The notes beneath the pieces were generated by a model, which had not been told where the DNA came from, ran no database searches, and saw only the letters and a list, made by a program, of their open reading frames with translations. A stretch of DNA of 64,000 nt. It comes from Rugalucina vietnamica (taxonomy: Eukaryota > Mollusca > Bivalvia > Lucinida > Lucinidae). The position numbers were made by a program, and so were the translations under genes. Numbering within the stretch: position 1 is the first letter of the stretch; each line of letters opens with the position of its first letter. The DNA lies in assembly GCA_964017185.1 (NCBI GenBank), contig OZ024873.1, positions 47,912,760 through 47,976,759 on the forward strand, in the 5' to 3' direction. Below are positions 1 through 13,339 of this stretch, one piece after another.

Positions 1-2034
1 ATAACATATAGTTAGTTCTTCGGTCCTCGTGGTGAATCTCTAACTAGTCAATGAATCATCAAGAACAAACAGATAAATCATGATAAACATCCTGATGAAT
101 CAAAAACGAGGACTCAACAGATTCAGTAAGCTGCCCGACGATGGAGATCCCTGGGCGCCGAATAACTTACTAACTCCGGAGCAAAAGAAAAAACACCAGT
201 TGGACCCCGGCGGGCCAAGCAACAGACAAGAATCTCCGGCCCCAACCAACTAAAATGAACAGCTTTAAGTCGGGGCCATCATAGAGTCAGCCGCCCGACC
301 CGCCGGCCTGCCTTCTTTAAGGCAGCATAGTTGTCAACCATGATTGGGTTAAAAACTAAGCATGCAGACTGTCGCATAACATTTAGTTATACCCTATAAG
401 TCTGTAACGTGTAATGATTTTTCTGAACTGAAAAGAAAAATCACTCCTTCCTATAAGTTTCTTAAATTTGTAAAACCAAGTCACCATAAAATTCTGGTTC
501 TGAAAGTCCCTCACCTAAATACGTCTTTAACCCGACAATATATGTGGAAATCAATTCATAGTGTCTACGATAAAATTTAGAAAATGTTTTTTTCGAAATT
601 TGTGATACCGATAACCCTGTTGGAGAAGTTTGGCCGTTAAACATTTATTTCGAGCGTTGAAGTCCGTAACACGACGAGGAACGTTACCATCCAAAAACAG
701 AAAATTTACTATATCAAAATCAAAGTCATCGCGCTTTTTATAAATTTTAGAAGAAACAAATCCATTTGCAACAGAAAGATGTAAATCTAAAAAGGGGGCT
801 TCGGTATCTGAGATAATGTATTGGCTTTGTTCAACTGTAGTTCAGGTGGATAAATTTGATTGACCATACCTTCAAAATAAGGGTTGTCAATGTTCAAAAG
901 GTCATCGAGGTACCTAGAAGTCGAATTAAAAGCCTCGATAACATCAGCTTGATTATCCTGGTTAAGAGAATCCATGAAATCTCTTTCGTAGCAGTATAAA
1001 AATAAATCAGCTACGAGAGGTGCGCAATTTGTACCCATCGGAATTCCAACAATTTGTCTGTATAACTTGGTCCCAAATCAAATATGAATATTATCCAGGA
1101 GATAGGATAAGGCGTCGCACACATTCTGACATGACCAAAGTGTATACCGACTTTGGTCACTGGAAGTGAAAAAGGCCTTTCTGTCATTACATGCCAAAAC
1201 CATAGTTTTTAATGCCCTTTTGAAGAAGGTTCACTCTATCAAATCCAGAAGTTTTTCTTTAATTAGATTATTTGGTAATGTTGTATACAGAGTAGAAAAA
1301 TCATATGTGGACAAGCTCGTCGCACGAAACCCTCTACACTTCAATTTACTGAGCACCTCGCCAGAATGTTTTATTTGAAGTTTCATACACTGTTTCACAG
1401 TATCTTATGACAGAGATTTGATAGCAGTAAGACAGGAAGTTAATAATTTAGAAAGTTCAGTAGTAGTACAAGAGCTCGAATTTGCAATAAATCTAGCTTT
1501 GTATTGTCTTCTGTGAAGCTTAGGTAACCAATACATCGTAGGAAGTTTGACTTGGCCTTCATTGACACAAACAAAAAACTTAACAGGTAAATCGTTTAAG
1601 TGAGCATTAACTACAGACATTTCATCAGTATTTGTCTCCAGATAAGAAAGTACAAGTAGGCAAAGATCAGGAGAAGGCGCAATCAGAAAAAGACTCCCAC
1701 TCCAACAACCAAGGTGGGAAAAAACCAAACCAACAACCAGGCACTTAAGCCCTGGTACCTGTTTTAAGGTATTAACGTATAGAAGCCTACAAACGATAAC
1801 AACATTGTTCGCGGCTTTGCCTGCTGGAACCAAGACATACTTTCTATGAAATTCTTGGATACCCTGCTTCAAATGCCTAAATGACGATTTGGGTTTAGGA
1901 GGTAAAAGATTAGTATTTTGTGAATAAAAGTTTATACGTTTATCCATGATAGTGAAGATACTTCTTTTCAATACTTTAAGAGCAGTATCCTCAACACCCT
2001 CTAGTTTACACCATCGATTACCGAAATCATTCAA
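1..2034 (-). mobile_element. Penelope-like retroelement, RT region plus long 3' tail, broken
   Basis: Read on the minus strand, 2034 down to about 460 encodes pieces of a reverse transcriptase, and 460 down to 1 is a 3' tail found many times in this window. The RT shows the palm signature RYLDDLL and, further upstream in the protein, blocks such as YWLPKLH and KARFIANSSS followed by TTELSKLLTSCLTAIK. These blocks recall RTs of Penelope-like elements in molluscs and cnidarians; this is from memory. I see no GIY-YIG endonuclease. The coding part is interrupted at least twice, so this copy is dead. A short plus-strand frame at 1166-1378 is only the antisense of the RT. Confidence 0.7.
1653..1745 (-). 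repeat. 3'-terminal scrap of the same retroelement family inserted in the RT region
   Basis: About 93 bases match the extreme 3' end of the retroelement tail seen at 9055-9150 and 55770-55860 (ACAAGTAGGCAA, then GGCGCAATCAGAAA, then GGTGGGAAAAA). They lie inside the RT reading frame in the same orientation, between the VNTLKQ and TNTDEMSV segments, and keep the frame open. Confidence 0.65.
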
Positions 2035-3294
2035 TGCAGATGCATTTTCAGTTTTAACAGCAGAAAAAAAATTCTGTATTTTGCATGGGCAAGTTTTCGT
2101 AATGATATTATGTAAACCTCATTGTATGGCCTTTATGATTGCCTTAAATTATTTTATTCGAGTGGAACAAAAATAAACATCACGGCAGATATTGCAATGA
2201 CCCTTAGAATATTTTGAGGAAAAGGAATTGCAATTAAATCATGGTACATATATACCGAACTAAAGCGAAAACGCTACAGTTGATTTTTATTATATTCGCA
2301 CGTGATTGTTGCTCCTGTTTTCATTGCATTGCTAAAGATTTAATCATTGCGAAAGATTAAATGTCACAGATAAGACTTTCATCGTTTGGCTATAAATTGC
2401 ACTTTGATTCGAGTCTTCAGAAGCGAATAAAGACGTGCAGATAAAACAGTAAGGGGTCGGACAAAGGACAATGTTAGTTCAGTAGCGCACGAGCTCGCCG
2501 ATATGAGCGTATGAAATATGGAGTCGTGGGTACCAAGAGCTGCTAATGTTGGCGCGTTGGGTTTCACGCTCTATTAAAAGGACCTGCTCATTTTTTGTTA
2601 AAATACGCATATCAAGATTCTGTTTATTTTCGCAAAACGAACCAAAGTATAAGCCTTAGCCATTTCTGTATTGTAAAATTTTGCAATGGAATGAAATAAG
2701 AGGCAGAAATTCAATTCAAGATATATGAGTAGCGTTTCCGTTTTTATTCAGTATACATTGAAACCCAACTATCCCCATGTACCAAACTTCCCATGCTGAC
2801 AATAACGAGCTGACAGATATATAAATAAGTTTGTATTTCAGTGAAAATTTCAGATGATTTGGATGTTCTTTTATATAGTTTCAGACCGGTTTCCTAGCCA
2901 GTTCACAGTAAACTACAGCTACGGTAAAGGTTGATCTGATGGTCTTTTGCTTGTTTTAGATCGAATAAAATTTACTATAAACCAGACCAAATTCAAATTC
3001 AAATATATAACTAGCGCCATCCACAGTTTGGTTAGAACATCAGGTTCCAAAGCTTTTACCACAACTGCAGCGCACAAATTTTATTGGAATTTCCGTTATG
3101 TCCTTAAATGTACTAAAAGTTTGAAGAAGCAACAATCAATCAAAATTGGAATTAATGGGTCTAGACTTAGTTTAACAGGCAATTATATCGATCTTTGATG
3201 CCTGTATTCCAACGGCTCAATCGCTATCAGTATATTATCACATAACAATAGAATGAGCCTCTTTCTCAAAAAACCTGACATCAGGTTTGAAGAT
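2035..3294. other. No recognisable gene or repeat
   Basis: AT-rich sequence with only short chance frames. I see no domain, splice-consistent exon or family member from elsewhere in the window. Confidence 0.4.
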
Positions 3295-3299
3295 TCAAC

Positions 3300-3600
3300 T
3301 TCAACCGTAACAGAGTGGTCTCCTTCTGGGAAATAGCTGTAGCTGCTCGCTCAGCTTACGATATGTTCTCTTTGTATCAGAAACAAGTAGTTTTCCCGGC
3401 TGGGTTTTAGAACGTATCCTTTAGTTCCGATTGCACCTGTTAGAATACAACCGTAACCAAGTGGTTTCCTTCCGGGAAATAGCTGCTCGCTCAGCTTATG
3501 ATATGTTCTCTTTGTATCAGAATCAATTAGTTTTCCCGGCTGGGTTTTAAGGACGTATCTTTGGTTCCGATTGCACCTGTTCCTGATCATTGCTTACATT
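3300..3600 (+). repeat. Two tandem copies of a retroelement-tail piece (family B)
   Basis: A roughly 145-bp block containing GCTGCTCGCTCAGCTTA, GTTTTCCCGGCTGGGTTTT and TTCCGATTGCACCTGTT occurs twice in a row. It is a diverged part of the Penelope-like 3' tail in the opposite orientation to the copy at 9050. Confidence 0.65.
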
Positions 3601-4142
3601 CACCTTTTCTAAGATGACATTAGAAATAAGAAAACAATAGCGTGTTTTATACGCATTAAATGGTAATTCTTGTTTCCTGTTATTTTGAAATAATATATCT
3701 CTCTGTGTCTTTGACACATGACGCAAATCTCTAATACTTAAACGCTTGACCATTTCAACCTTTGAATATATGATAAACGGCCACTTCTATATTTTCTAGA
3801 CACCAGCCATCTCCGAATAACTTTCCTTTGGCAGCGAGTATTTCAGTTGACCTCATTGGAGTCAGATGTTATTTCAAACCGCCATTTGCTAAATTACTTG
3901 TCCCAGAGACGACAGTTACGCCAATAAAAATGACTGTTAAAACAATGCCTTTGAATCGGGCCACATTTATTTCATTATCTTTCTCAAATTGTCCTTGTTT
4001 CGGCGCCTGTTTTATGCCTTGCCGCTAGAAGATGTATTATCGTTTTCGAAATTTGTTACAAAATTGGATTAAAATTTGAGCAATTTTCTAAATTATTTCA
4101 CTGATCGACGATGTTGTTGGTCCAATGAAAACTCATTCATCA
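3601..4142. other. No recognisable feature
   Basis: No convincing exon or repeat. The 66-residue plus-strand frame starting at 3828 has no domain I recognise and is probably chance. Confidence 0.35.
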
Positions 4143-4420
4143 CGAAAACATGTCCGTATAATGTATACGGACATGTTTTCAATCCCACCTTTATATAGCA
4201 AACCTGGGGTTTACAGGGGTATACCTGTTTTTCTTATTTTTGATCCAAAACATAGATTGTGGGTACTCGTTAGAACCGCCTCGGCGAGGCGGTTCTAACG
4301 TGTACCCACAATTAGTGTTTTGAGCAAAAATAAGAAAAATATCAAAAATCATCTATGGAGAATTGTCAATTTTTGCATCTCAAAAATACCTGTATATTGC
4401 ATAGGGGAAGTTTTCATAAA
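4143..4420 (-). repeat. Family A double-hairpin element, copy A1
   Basis: It contains the long stem of the family (arms reading ACATAGATTGTGGGTAC and its complement around GCCTCGGCGAGGC) and the second stem with GGGGT...ACCCC around a TATATA-type loop. Its left end is special: GAAAACATGTCCGTATA is followed after 3 bases by its perfect reverse complement, so the terminal sequence is present twice, head to head. Confidence 0.75.
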
Positions 4421-4599
4421 GCGTGCTCAACTTCTGAGATACAATTGGTATATACGAATTCTACACAGCATATAAACGATGTTTTGTTCTCGTCAAAATT
4501 GCTAATCGAACACATATTCCGCTATTTCTTTATTTTGTGGCAGGAAATAAACAACCAAAAGTATAAATATTAATTTAAAGTGAAATAATGATGTGGTAA

Positions 4600-4935
4600 A
4601 AGTAACCAGTGGTCTGCTGCAAGCAGAAACAAAGCCAATGAGGCATTTAGGTACATGTACTGATACAAAGAGAGCACATCGCAAGCTGGCTTAGCCGATA
4701 TTTCTCTAAAGGTGGTTTCGCTGTTATTTGAACGTAACTAATATATGAATACTAAGATAAAAATTGCAAAAAATCACAAAATTCGTCACAAAAACATGAA
4801 ACACTTAGAATCTCAACAGAAGTACCGCTTCGGAACGGTCAATAATCGGGGGCTTTTACATGAGCATCACCTCACCCTCAGCTTCTGCAGTGATTCACAA
4901 CATCGTCAGTTGTTCCGTCTTCGTGATGATCCCTT
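4600..4935 (-). repeat. Retroelement 3'-tail fragment (family B)
   Basis: Diverged match to the Penelope-like tail: CATCGCAAGCTGGCTTAGC, ACATGAAACACTTAGAA, CAGAAGTACCGCTTCGGAAC and CTTCTGCAGTGATTCACAAC appear in the same order as at 9150-9430. Confidence 0.6.
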
Positions 4936-4954
4936 AACTAGTACATATTTACGA

Positions 4955-5165
4955 CTACAATCTGTACCCAGGCCCTGATATGTACCCACTCTCTGATCTG
5001 TAACCACGCGTTTTCTAATCCGTACCCACAAGAAACTACGTTCTCCAATCTGTACCCACATTTTTTTCTGATTTATATCCACGATTACCTACGCTTTCAA
5101 ATCTGTATCCAGGAGACTTTATGTTCATTGTTCTGTAACCACGCTTTTTCTGACCTGTATCTTTC
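4955..5165 (+). repeat. Degenerate minisatellite of the unit TCTGATCTGTACCCAC
   Basis: Six or more imperfect copies of a CTGTACCCAC core spaced about 25-35 bp, just left of hairpin element A2. The reverse-complement motif forms a matching array on the other side at 5545-5640. Confidence 0.6.
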
Positions 5166-5193
5166 AAGTTTATACCCTAACACATACCCAGAC

Positions 5194-5457
5194 ATCAGGA
5201 TAACATATCCGTGTAATATATACCCCCTTATACGCCACTTTTATAGAGCAAAACTGGGGTATGCAGGGGTAAACCTATTTTTCTTATTTTTGCTCCAAAA
5301 CGTAGATTGTGGGTACTCGTTAGAACCGCGGTTCTAACGTGTACCCACAATCTATGTTTTGAGCAAAAATAAGAAAAATATAAAAAAGTTCTTATGGAAT
5401 TTCACATTTTTACAACTAAAAATTATATGTATATTGCATGGGCATGTTTTCGTAATG
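5194..5457 (-). repeat. Family A double-hairpin element, copy A2
   Basis: Begins CATCAGGATAACATATCCG and ends GCATGGGCATGTTTTCGTAATG-like, which are the family's imperfect terminal inverted repeats. The inner long stem and the GGGGTA/TACCCC stem are both present; the tip of the long stem is shortened. Confidence 0.75.
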
Positions 5458-5544
5458 TACTTCTTTGATGGAGTTTGTGGCAGCTACAATGATTTAAACA
5501 AAAATAAAACTGAGATCCTAAAGTAGTTATAGATTCAAGATATG

Positions 5545-5640
5545 CGTGGGTACAGATAAGAGGACATAGAGTAAATGTGGGTACAGATCAGGAAAGTCGT
5601 AGGTACAGATCAGAGAGGGACTGGGTATAGATCCGAGCTC
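5545..5640 (-). repeat. Inverted minisatellite, unit GTGGGTACAGATCAG
   Basis: Four imperfect copies of GTGGGTACAGAT or a close variant, i.e. the reverse complement of the 4955-5165 array, on the far side of element A2. Confidence 0.6.
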
Positions 5641-6049
5641 TACAAATGTAGCATCACGGACACACGAATTTAATGTATCATCACGGACACACGAATAAAA
5701 TGATCAACACCAATGAATAGAAACGAGAACTCACAAACTTTAAATGTGCCTATACATGTATGCTGAATTGGTATGAATGTATCTAATGAAAAATGAAAAA
5801 GTTTTCAACTTGTCGCCTTTTCCAAACAATGAATTCATTTTCATCAGCACCTCTCCCACTATGGAGAAACATGTACATGTTTCATATTTTGATACATGTA
5901 TTTTGTGCAACAGTATATTGTTAAGTATCATTCACTCGCTATCCTGCAAGTTTATATATGTTTGTGCTTATATGCTCATGGGCCGTAATGGCTTTTTGCA
6001 TTAATAAAACTATTCTATTCAAACAATATCACTCAAATCTATTTAACCA
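5641..6049. other. No gene seen; one short tandem duplication
   Basis: CATCACGGACACACGAAT occurs twice near 5653-5695. The rest shows nothing I recognise. Confidence 0.35.
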
Positions 6050-6345
6050 TTTTGGCCAAACAACCAACAAGAGAGCTCGGATCCAAAAACCAATTAAAAT
6101 GAATAGCGTTAACTCTGACCCATCATAGGATCCTGCGGCCGACCAACCGGCAAGTAATTAATGAAGAAAGCATAGTAATCAACTGTGATTAATTAAAGAC
6201 TAAGTCACATTTAGGTTATACCAAATAAGTGCTTATAAAGTATAATGATTTTTCTAAATTGATTAGAAGACTGCTTCTTTCCTACAATCTTCTTAAATTT
6301 GTATATGAAACCACCATAAAATTCTGGTTCTTAAAGGCTCTGGCG
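6050..6345 (-). repeat. Retroelement 3'-tail fragment (family B)
   Basis: Matches the region of the Penelope-like tail next to the coding end: CCAACTAAAATGAA-like, GACCCATCATAG, and CCACCATAAAATTCTGG appear in the order seen at 230-500. Confidence 0.6.
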
Positions 6346-8372
6346 CAAAATGATGAATAATATGAATCGTGTCCTGCCTACTCATGATTTTACATACATG
6401 ATATTGGAAAAAAAAACAACAGACACAAACATTCTACCAAAGTAGATTATTCAGAAGTGTTTCTATCCTATGCATAAATATATAATTTAATATCATACGT
6501 TAAGTGTGGTTTACGAAGTGGACATCTTTAAGAAAAATATAGTCGTGTGTCCTTTTTGTGTCAAAATCGGCTATGTGTGACGCCTGCTTTTTTGGAAAGA
6601 GTTGCTCACTCGGATAACCGAATTGTTCTTCCTAGTTAAGGTAGATAGCATATCCATAGTACACATATTATGAAGATTGTGTGACTTCCTAAATGATTTT
6701 AAGTATTGTTTTGTTTTTAAGAAAAACTCCAATGGTCATACAATGGGCGTTTTTCAATTTAGTTCAGTATACTTAAACCGTTCCTCTGGACGTTTCTGCC
6801 GTTGACCTAAAGTTTGAACTCTTCCTCTTCAGCGCTTTAATCTCGCCGTAGCTGACATTGTGAAATAGAATTGGTGCCTACGAATTAAATTGTTTTTGAG
6901 CCGATGCTGATTAAATCGGCTTTCCTTGCTAACGGGTCAGTATATGGCCAAACTATTGATCGAAACAATCGATTTTAACTTCTTTTACTGGACTTTATAC
7001 CAAGCACGATTTCATTATATTTAATGTTCAATTATGAGTTGTTTCCATGGAAACCACATGAATGATGGATTTGCTTACATGAAGCTTATTAGCTTATGTT
7101 TCAACTTTATGGGATATTAGTTTGGTCAGTCCGCTTTATCGACTTTTATCTCGCACCATTAAAAGAAATTGCGATGAAGTTTTGCGTGCCTAGTTTCCCT
7201 GATTTGCCTTCAAGAATTCAAATCAGTAGCCGGTTGCCAAATAACAAGATTAAATTCTCTTAGAAATGGGGAACTATATATTTTGGTCAAGTAATTCCTT
7301 CCGTGACCAAAATCAAGAAGATGTATTAGAGCCTTGGTCTAGACTTTTAACGGGCTTTATTAAAGTAATGCCGCAATAAAGAATACGATTTTTCTAAAAC
7401 GTCCCATTTAATCGTCATTTATTTTAGCGTCGTTATCCAGGCCTGCTTTGCTTATTTTTTACCCTTTATTTTTCAAGTTTTGGGGCAGCTTATAAACTTA
7501 TGTAATTGTGCATGTGATGATATAAATTTTTCGTACATGTTAGCTTTTGAAAATCGATTCACAATTAAAATAAAAAATAAAAATGTGCGATACAATTTTA
7601 CAACTTTAAGTAGGGTTATTTCCCATGGTAGAAGTCATCTGCAATTGACATTTCACAATATACGTATCATTACACACCGAGACTTGTTAATACGTGCTCA
7701 CGTAAACTGAAAAATTACGAAACTGGATTAACTTCCTTGCTTATGCAAATTTCCAAAAAAAGAAAAATATGCATCCTATGATCAATCTGGTATCTGTTTG
7801 TTAACATATAAACACCGCATGATTGTCAACACAGTATAAAATCCATGTGATCAAATGAAACGCAAAGTAAATTTCATACAAAGCCAAGTGCATTTCATAG
7901 AATACAAAGAAGAACCAAAAGTATAGTTTGTAATTCTGCTGTCAGTCATTTAATTTGGCAAGAAATTGTAAACTAAAAGCTATAAAAATTGATAAACATG
8001 AACCAACTGTAGAAGTAAGAATCTCGAATTTGAAGAAGAAAATCTCTTAAACAACAGATACATAATTAAACGCTAGTTCCCAAAAGGTGCTAACTCAACT
8101 TGTTCAAAAGTGATTCGAATCATTACTTTACTTGGAGGCTATGAAAATCTTTTTTATTTGTGTGCTTCATTTTCGACCCTGAAACCGTCAAAGGGATGCA
8201 AGTATTGCAAAACATTTTCTTGAAGTCCAATACAAGTTATTCAGGTTACAGGATAACACAGTTTCTAAAGGTCCGATCTAGATTCCCTTCCTACATTAAT
8301 TTCGACAAATGTAGATAGGAGATTGCATCTGCATTCAATGATTTCATTAGTTATCGTTGGTGTAAACGAGAA

Positions 8373-8374
<2 letters not shown>
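6346..8374. other. Two kilobases with no recognisable feature
   Basis: AT-rich, many stops in all frames, no repeat shared with the rest of the window that I could find. Confidence 0.35.

Positions 8375-8437
<63 letters not shown>
8375..8437 (+). repeat. Poly(A) tract
   Basis: About 60 A with a single C interruption. It directly precedes the first family D unit, so it may be the 3' tail of a retroposed sequence or a plain microsatellite. Confidence 0.9.
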
Positions 8438-8438
<1 letters not shown>

Positions 8439-8440
8439 AT

Positions 8441-9010
8441 ATTTCTAACCAACGTTTTATATATTTGGCCTCAATCCGTATATTGACTACCCTGTTGAAA
8501 GCTGCAAAATTACAGCAATTCTCTTTGGCTGCATGTTGCAAAATCTAAAGGGTCACTGATGAGGCTTAAGTAGCCAAAACCGAGGTATGGCACATCCCTT
8601 TTCCCATTGATATATTCACTGTTCTTAAAGGATCTCAGTTTTAATGTTTAGTTGCTATTACTGCAGCTAGTGTTGTACCGTGTGGCGACCCTAATACGTC
8701 TCCCCGTCATCCATAGTGCAGATTATATTTTCCTTTTGGTCCTTTCAGATCAGTGAGGATATTCTAAAATTTATTATCGGTTTATATTTATTTTCTAACC
8801 AACGTTTTAAATACTTGGCCTTATTTGGATAAAACAAGTCCGGATATGGACTACCCTGTTGAATGCTGCAAAATTACAGCAATTCTCTTTGGCTGCATGT
8901 TGCCAAATCTAAAGGGTCACTGACGAGGCTTAAGTAGCCGAAACCGCGGTATGGCCCATCCCCTTTCTCATTGATGTTTTCACTGCTCTTAAAGGATCTC
9001 AGTATAAATT
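8441..9010 (+). repeat. Family D repeat, two tandem units
   Basis: TTCTAACCAACGTTTTA starts at about 8442 and again at about 8791, each followed by CCCTGTTGAA, GCAAAATTACAGCAATTCTC, GGGTCACTGA and CTTAAAGGATCTCAG. The units are about 350 bp apart. The same family occurs at 19420, 56915 and 62800. Confidence 0.75.
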
Positions 9011-9049
9011 TTTATTCATTTCTTAGACCCGTTTACACTTTTATTTTTT

Positions 9050-9990
9050 AAAAAAAAGTACAAGTAGGCAATGATCAGGACATGGCGCAATCAGAAAGAA
9101 ACTCCCACTCCATACACCTAGGTGGAAAAAATAAATTGACAATTAGGTACTTATACTAAGAAAACATATCGTAAGCCGAGTGAGCAGCTATTTCCCAATA
9201 GACGGTCTCTCAGTTACCCGACCTAAACTGAAAATGAAAACGTACATAAGGTTAAAACAGAACAAACATTCGACTCCAAAACATAAAACAATTAGAACAA
9301 CAACAGAGGTATCGCCTTGGAACGATTAGTAATATAAAATTACTAGCGGGGTAAGAACGATTTTACAGGGCCCCAAACCTCACCCTTGTCTTCTGCAATG
9401 GTTCCCAATATTCAGTTAGTTGTTCGGTCATCGTGGTGAATCTCTTAACTAGTCAATGAATCATCAAGGACAAACAAACAAATCATGATAACCACCATGA
9501 TGAATTAAAAACAAGGATTAGAGATTCAGGAAGTTACCTGGCGATAGAGATACCTGTGAGCCTCGGTGTGCCAAGCAACAGACAAGAAGCCCCTGCCCCA
9601 ACCAACTAAAATTAATAGCTTTAAGTCGGGACCATCATAGAGTCTGACGCCCGACCCACCGGCGTGCATAGTTATCAACGATGATTGGGTTAAAAAGTAA
9701 GCATGCAGACTTTCGCATGACATTTAATTATATCCTATACAATTGCAACGTATAATAGTTTTTTGAAATGAAAAGAAAAATCATTCCTTTCTATAAGATT
9801 CTTAAAATTTGTAAACAATGTCACCTTAAAACTCTGGTTCCGAAATGCCCTCACTTTAAAATGTCTTCAACACAACTTAAAATTTGGAAATCAATTATTA
9901 ATAATAGTGTCTGCGATAGAATTTAGAAAATGTTTTTCGAAGTTTATGATACCGATAGCCTCAAATGAAGCAGATTCACTCCGTACAACC
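9050..9990 (-). mobile_element. Penelope-like retroelement, 3' tail and short coding remnant
   Basis: The longest copy of the tail in minus orientation: the 3' end at about 9055 (GTACAAGTAGGCAATGATCA), then the TAGTTGTTCGGTCATCGTGG block at about 9417, and finally a remnant of the end of the coding region near 9890-9960 resembling 560-620. Heavily 5'-truncated and dead. Confidence 0.65.
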
Positions 9991-10079
9991 GACTGTCTAG
10001 AAGACAGATTACTGTTTTGAAGACTGATCAAATGAAAATTGTTGGAAAGAGGGTAGGTGAAGATTTCTTGTTTGTAAAA

Positions 10080-10125
10080 ATTAACAAGAGGACCAATGGT
10101 CCTGTAAACACTCACCTGAGACAGG
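10080..10125 (-). repeat. Solo end of a family E element
   Basis: AACAAGAGGACCAATGGTCC followed by ACTCACCTGAG is the reverse complement of the right end of the family E element at 21934-21975. Only the end is present here. Confidence 0.6.
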
Positions 10126-10850
10126 AGATATATTCAAATAAACTTGACTATATATATATAATTCAAAAGTCAAAAAATACACACTGGAACTTTCTTTTCA
10201 TTTATTGCTACCGGTTTCATCCATCTTGGAATTTTCAAGCAATGTTATTTACGTTACGACGTCAGTGGTACTATAATCCGCGCACTGTTGATTGTCATGT
10301 CAATAGGTCGCACATTCCATTTACAGCGTCGAAATAGGTTAACATATTATAAATAGCAATCCGGAAAGTGTACGCATTTTTCCGGAGAATCAAGCGTTTT
10401 CCCTTTTATGCTAAATACATTTAAGAACACGTTATAAGTTAACGCAGCAGTCATAGTCGTGATAGTACGACCGTGGATCAAGTTATCAATTATATTTTGG
10501 TAGGCGTTCGAATCCCATTGTTTTTTTTTTTTTCCTCTTATTAGTACACTATTGCCTGTATTTATTTTATAATATTTTATGTCCCGCAAAACTCTCCAGA
10601 TTCTACGCCTATTGACCCCTGTCATGAGCTGTGTCCGCTGTAGCCGATATGGACATGCCGATTTTTCTCTCTTCTTTCCTACAAGACTCGTATATATTCT
10701 TTGCTGGTATGTTTAAATGTTCTGTCGCCCTGTGTTCCACTTCGTAGAATGATGTGAATAACATTGGAAACTGGATAGGTCCATTTTTGGAATGCAAAAT
10801 GAGTGTTTTACTAAAATAAATTACACATGTAAAACGTACATGTAATGCAC
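10126..10850. other. No recognisable feature
   Basis: Several frames of 80-106 codons lie here on both strands but overlap one another and show no domain, so I treat them as chance. Confidence 0.35.
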
Positions 10851-11110
10851 CAGTCATTTATATCCACGGCCTCTAAAGGACCGGGAAATAGCGACGCCTT
10901 TAACTTTTCAATTTTAAAACCCCGCTAAAAGCCCGGCATTGCGGGGTCATATTTGTAATCATGAAGTCTATGCTAATAGCCACGGGCCCCTTTGGCTGAC
11001 AATATTACGGCAAATCTCCGGTACTGCCGGGACTCGTCCAATGTTTAATCCCGGCACTTCAGTCCCACTATTCCCCCGCTATACCGGGGATGCGAATGAC
11101 TGGTCCATAA
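10851..11110 (-). repeat. GC-rich dispersed repeat (family G)
   Basis: CTCTAAAGGACCGGGAAATAGCG followed by GCTAAAAGCCCGGCATTGCG matches the reverse complement of 27310-27490. Compared with its surroundings it is unusually rich in CCGG and CCCGG. Confidence 0.55.
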
Positions 11111-11824
11111 TACAAGTGCCACGTACATATATACATGTATGTTCACATCATCCTTGTTAATACAGAAACTGAATAACTATTTTAATTAACTACATGTATA
11201 ATTGTTTACTAGTTATGTATAAATCATATATATTAAAATCGAAGTTATACTTTTGTGAGAGAATACAAATAAAATTCAGAAGATAAAAAATAAATAAATG
11301 GTTTCGAACCTCAGCCCCCATCCACATACCTGTACAATATGTTGTAATGCACGACGAACTCGTAACCACACGGCTTTAGTGTTTAACTGGGAATCAATGT
11401 AGAAAACGCACATGATTTAATACGTATGTTTACCTCACGAGGGCCTCATGGAAGATTAGCTATTGCACATACTCTCATTTGTATATGTACATGGATATAT
11501 GCTAAATGTAGAAACCCTCTTTACACAAAGTCTTATTTACTTATAACGGACTTCCCGAAAATCTCCGGTACTACGCGTCTAATTTCGTCAGCTCACCTGC
11601 ACGCCCGTTTTCGAGGATTAGTCGATATTTAAAAGTACAAAAACATGACATGTTTACAAAATTGGATTATATTTCCGGCGTCAATGCGCGAAAATTAATA
11701 TCAAAGAAACGTAACGTTTTTTCTTGAGTATTTTATATAATTGTTTATAGAAATATTTTAGATCAGGAAAACATTCATATAGGTACGCATCAAGCTGAAT
11801 AGCTATGTAGTGTCCCTTGTTTCT
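11111..11824. other. No recognisable gene
   Basis: Short unrelated frames only. A few CTCCGGTACT words near 11560 may be further family G scraps. Confidence 0.3.
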
Positions 11825-11961
11825 ACTGTATAGTAGTGTTACTTTATTAGTTTTCATTGAGTCAAAAAGATTATTTATTTATTTTCTTTTGGGTCAGGTT
11901 ACGACACAAACCTACATCTTTTGACTCAATGATTAACTAATGAAGTAACACTACTATACAG
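11825..11961. repeat. Hairpin repeat with ACTGTATAGTAGTGTTAC ends
   Basis: ACTGTATAGTAGTGTTACTT at the left returns as its reverse complement at 11941-11961. The arms are about 45 bp with a loop of about 45 bp. It resembles a very short foldback MITE and abuts a long (AT)n tract. Confidence 0.65.
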
Positions 11962-11962
11962 T

Positions 11963-12908
<946 letters not shown>

Positions 12909-13339
12909 AAAGTGAATCTGTTGCGCCCTGACGTTGATGGAGAAAGTCTTTGGTGTTTGGGGATACTGTAGCAACAACCATAATTTATTTCGTGCCCAAA
13001 TAAGACTGCTGTCCATCCATGTAAAATATTTTTCAGAAAATTTTGTATTTTTCACTTTTCCCCTCCTGCCTTATGTCTACAAAGCAAAACATATAACTTT
13101 CAATTACACACCCTTAAACTATAGTTATTCGGCAAGAATTGTGCCAAATTTTATTCTGCAACTCTGTTTAATAAACGAACTGAACGCGCATGAAGAGGCC
13201 TAGTGTCCACAGAATTGAAAACTCTACCGTCAGATCACTTTTCAAATGGATGTAAACGAAGACAGATCAGAGAATCTGAATGATAACAATGAAGACACAT
13301 TTTCATTCCAGTTTGTCTCCAGGAAAAGAGTATTATGGA

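Noticed and set aside
1166-1378. Plus-strand 70-codon frame
   Set aside because: Antisense of the reverse transcriptase region.
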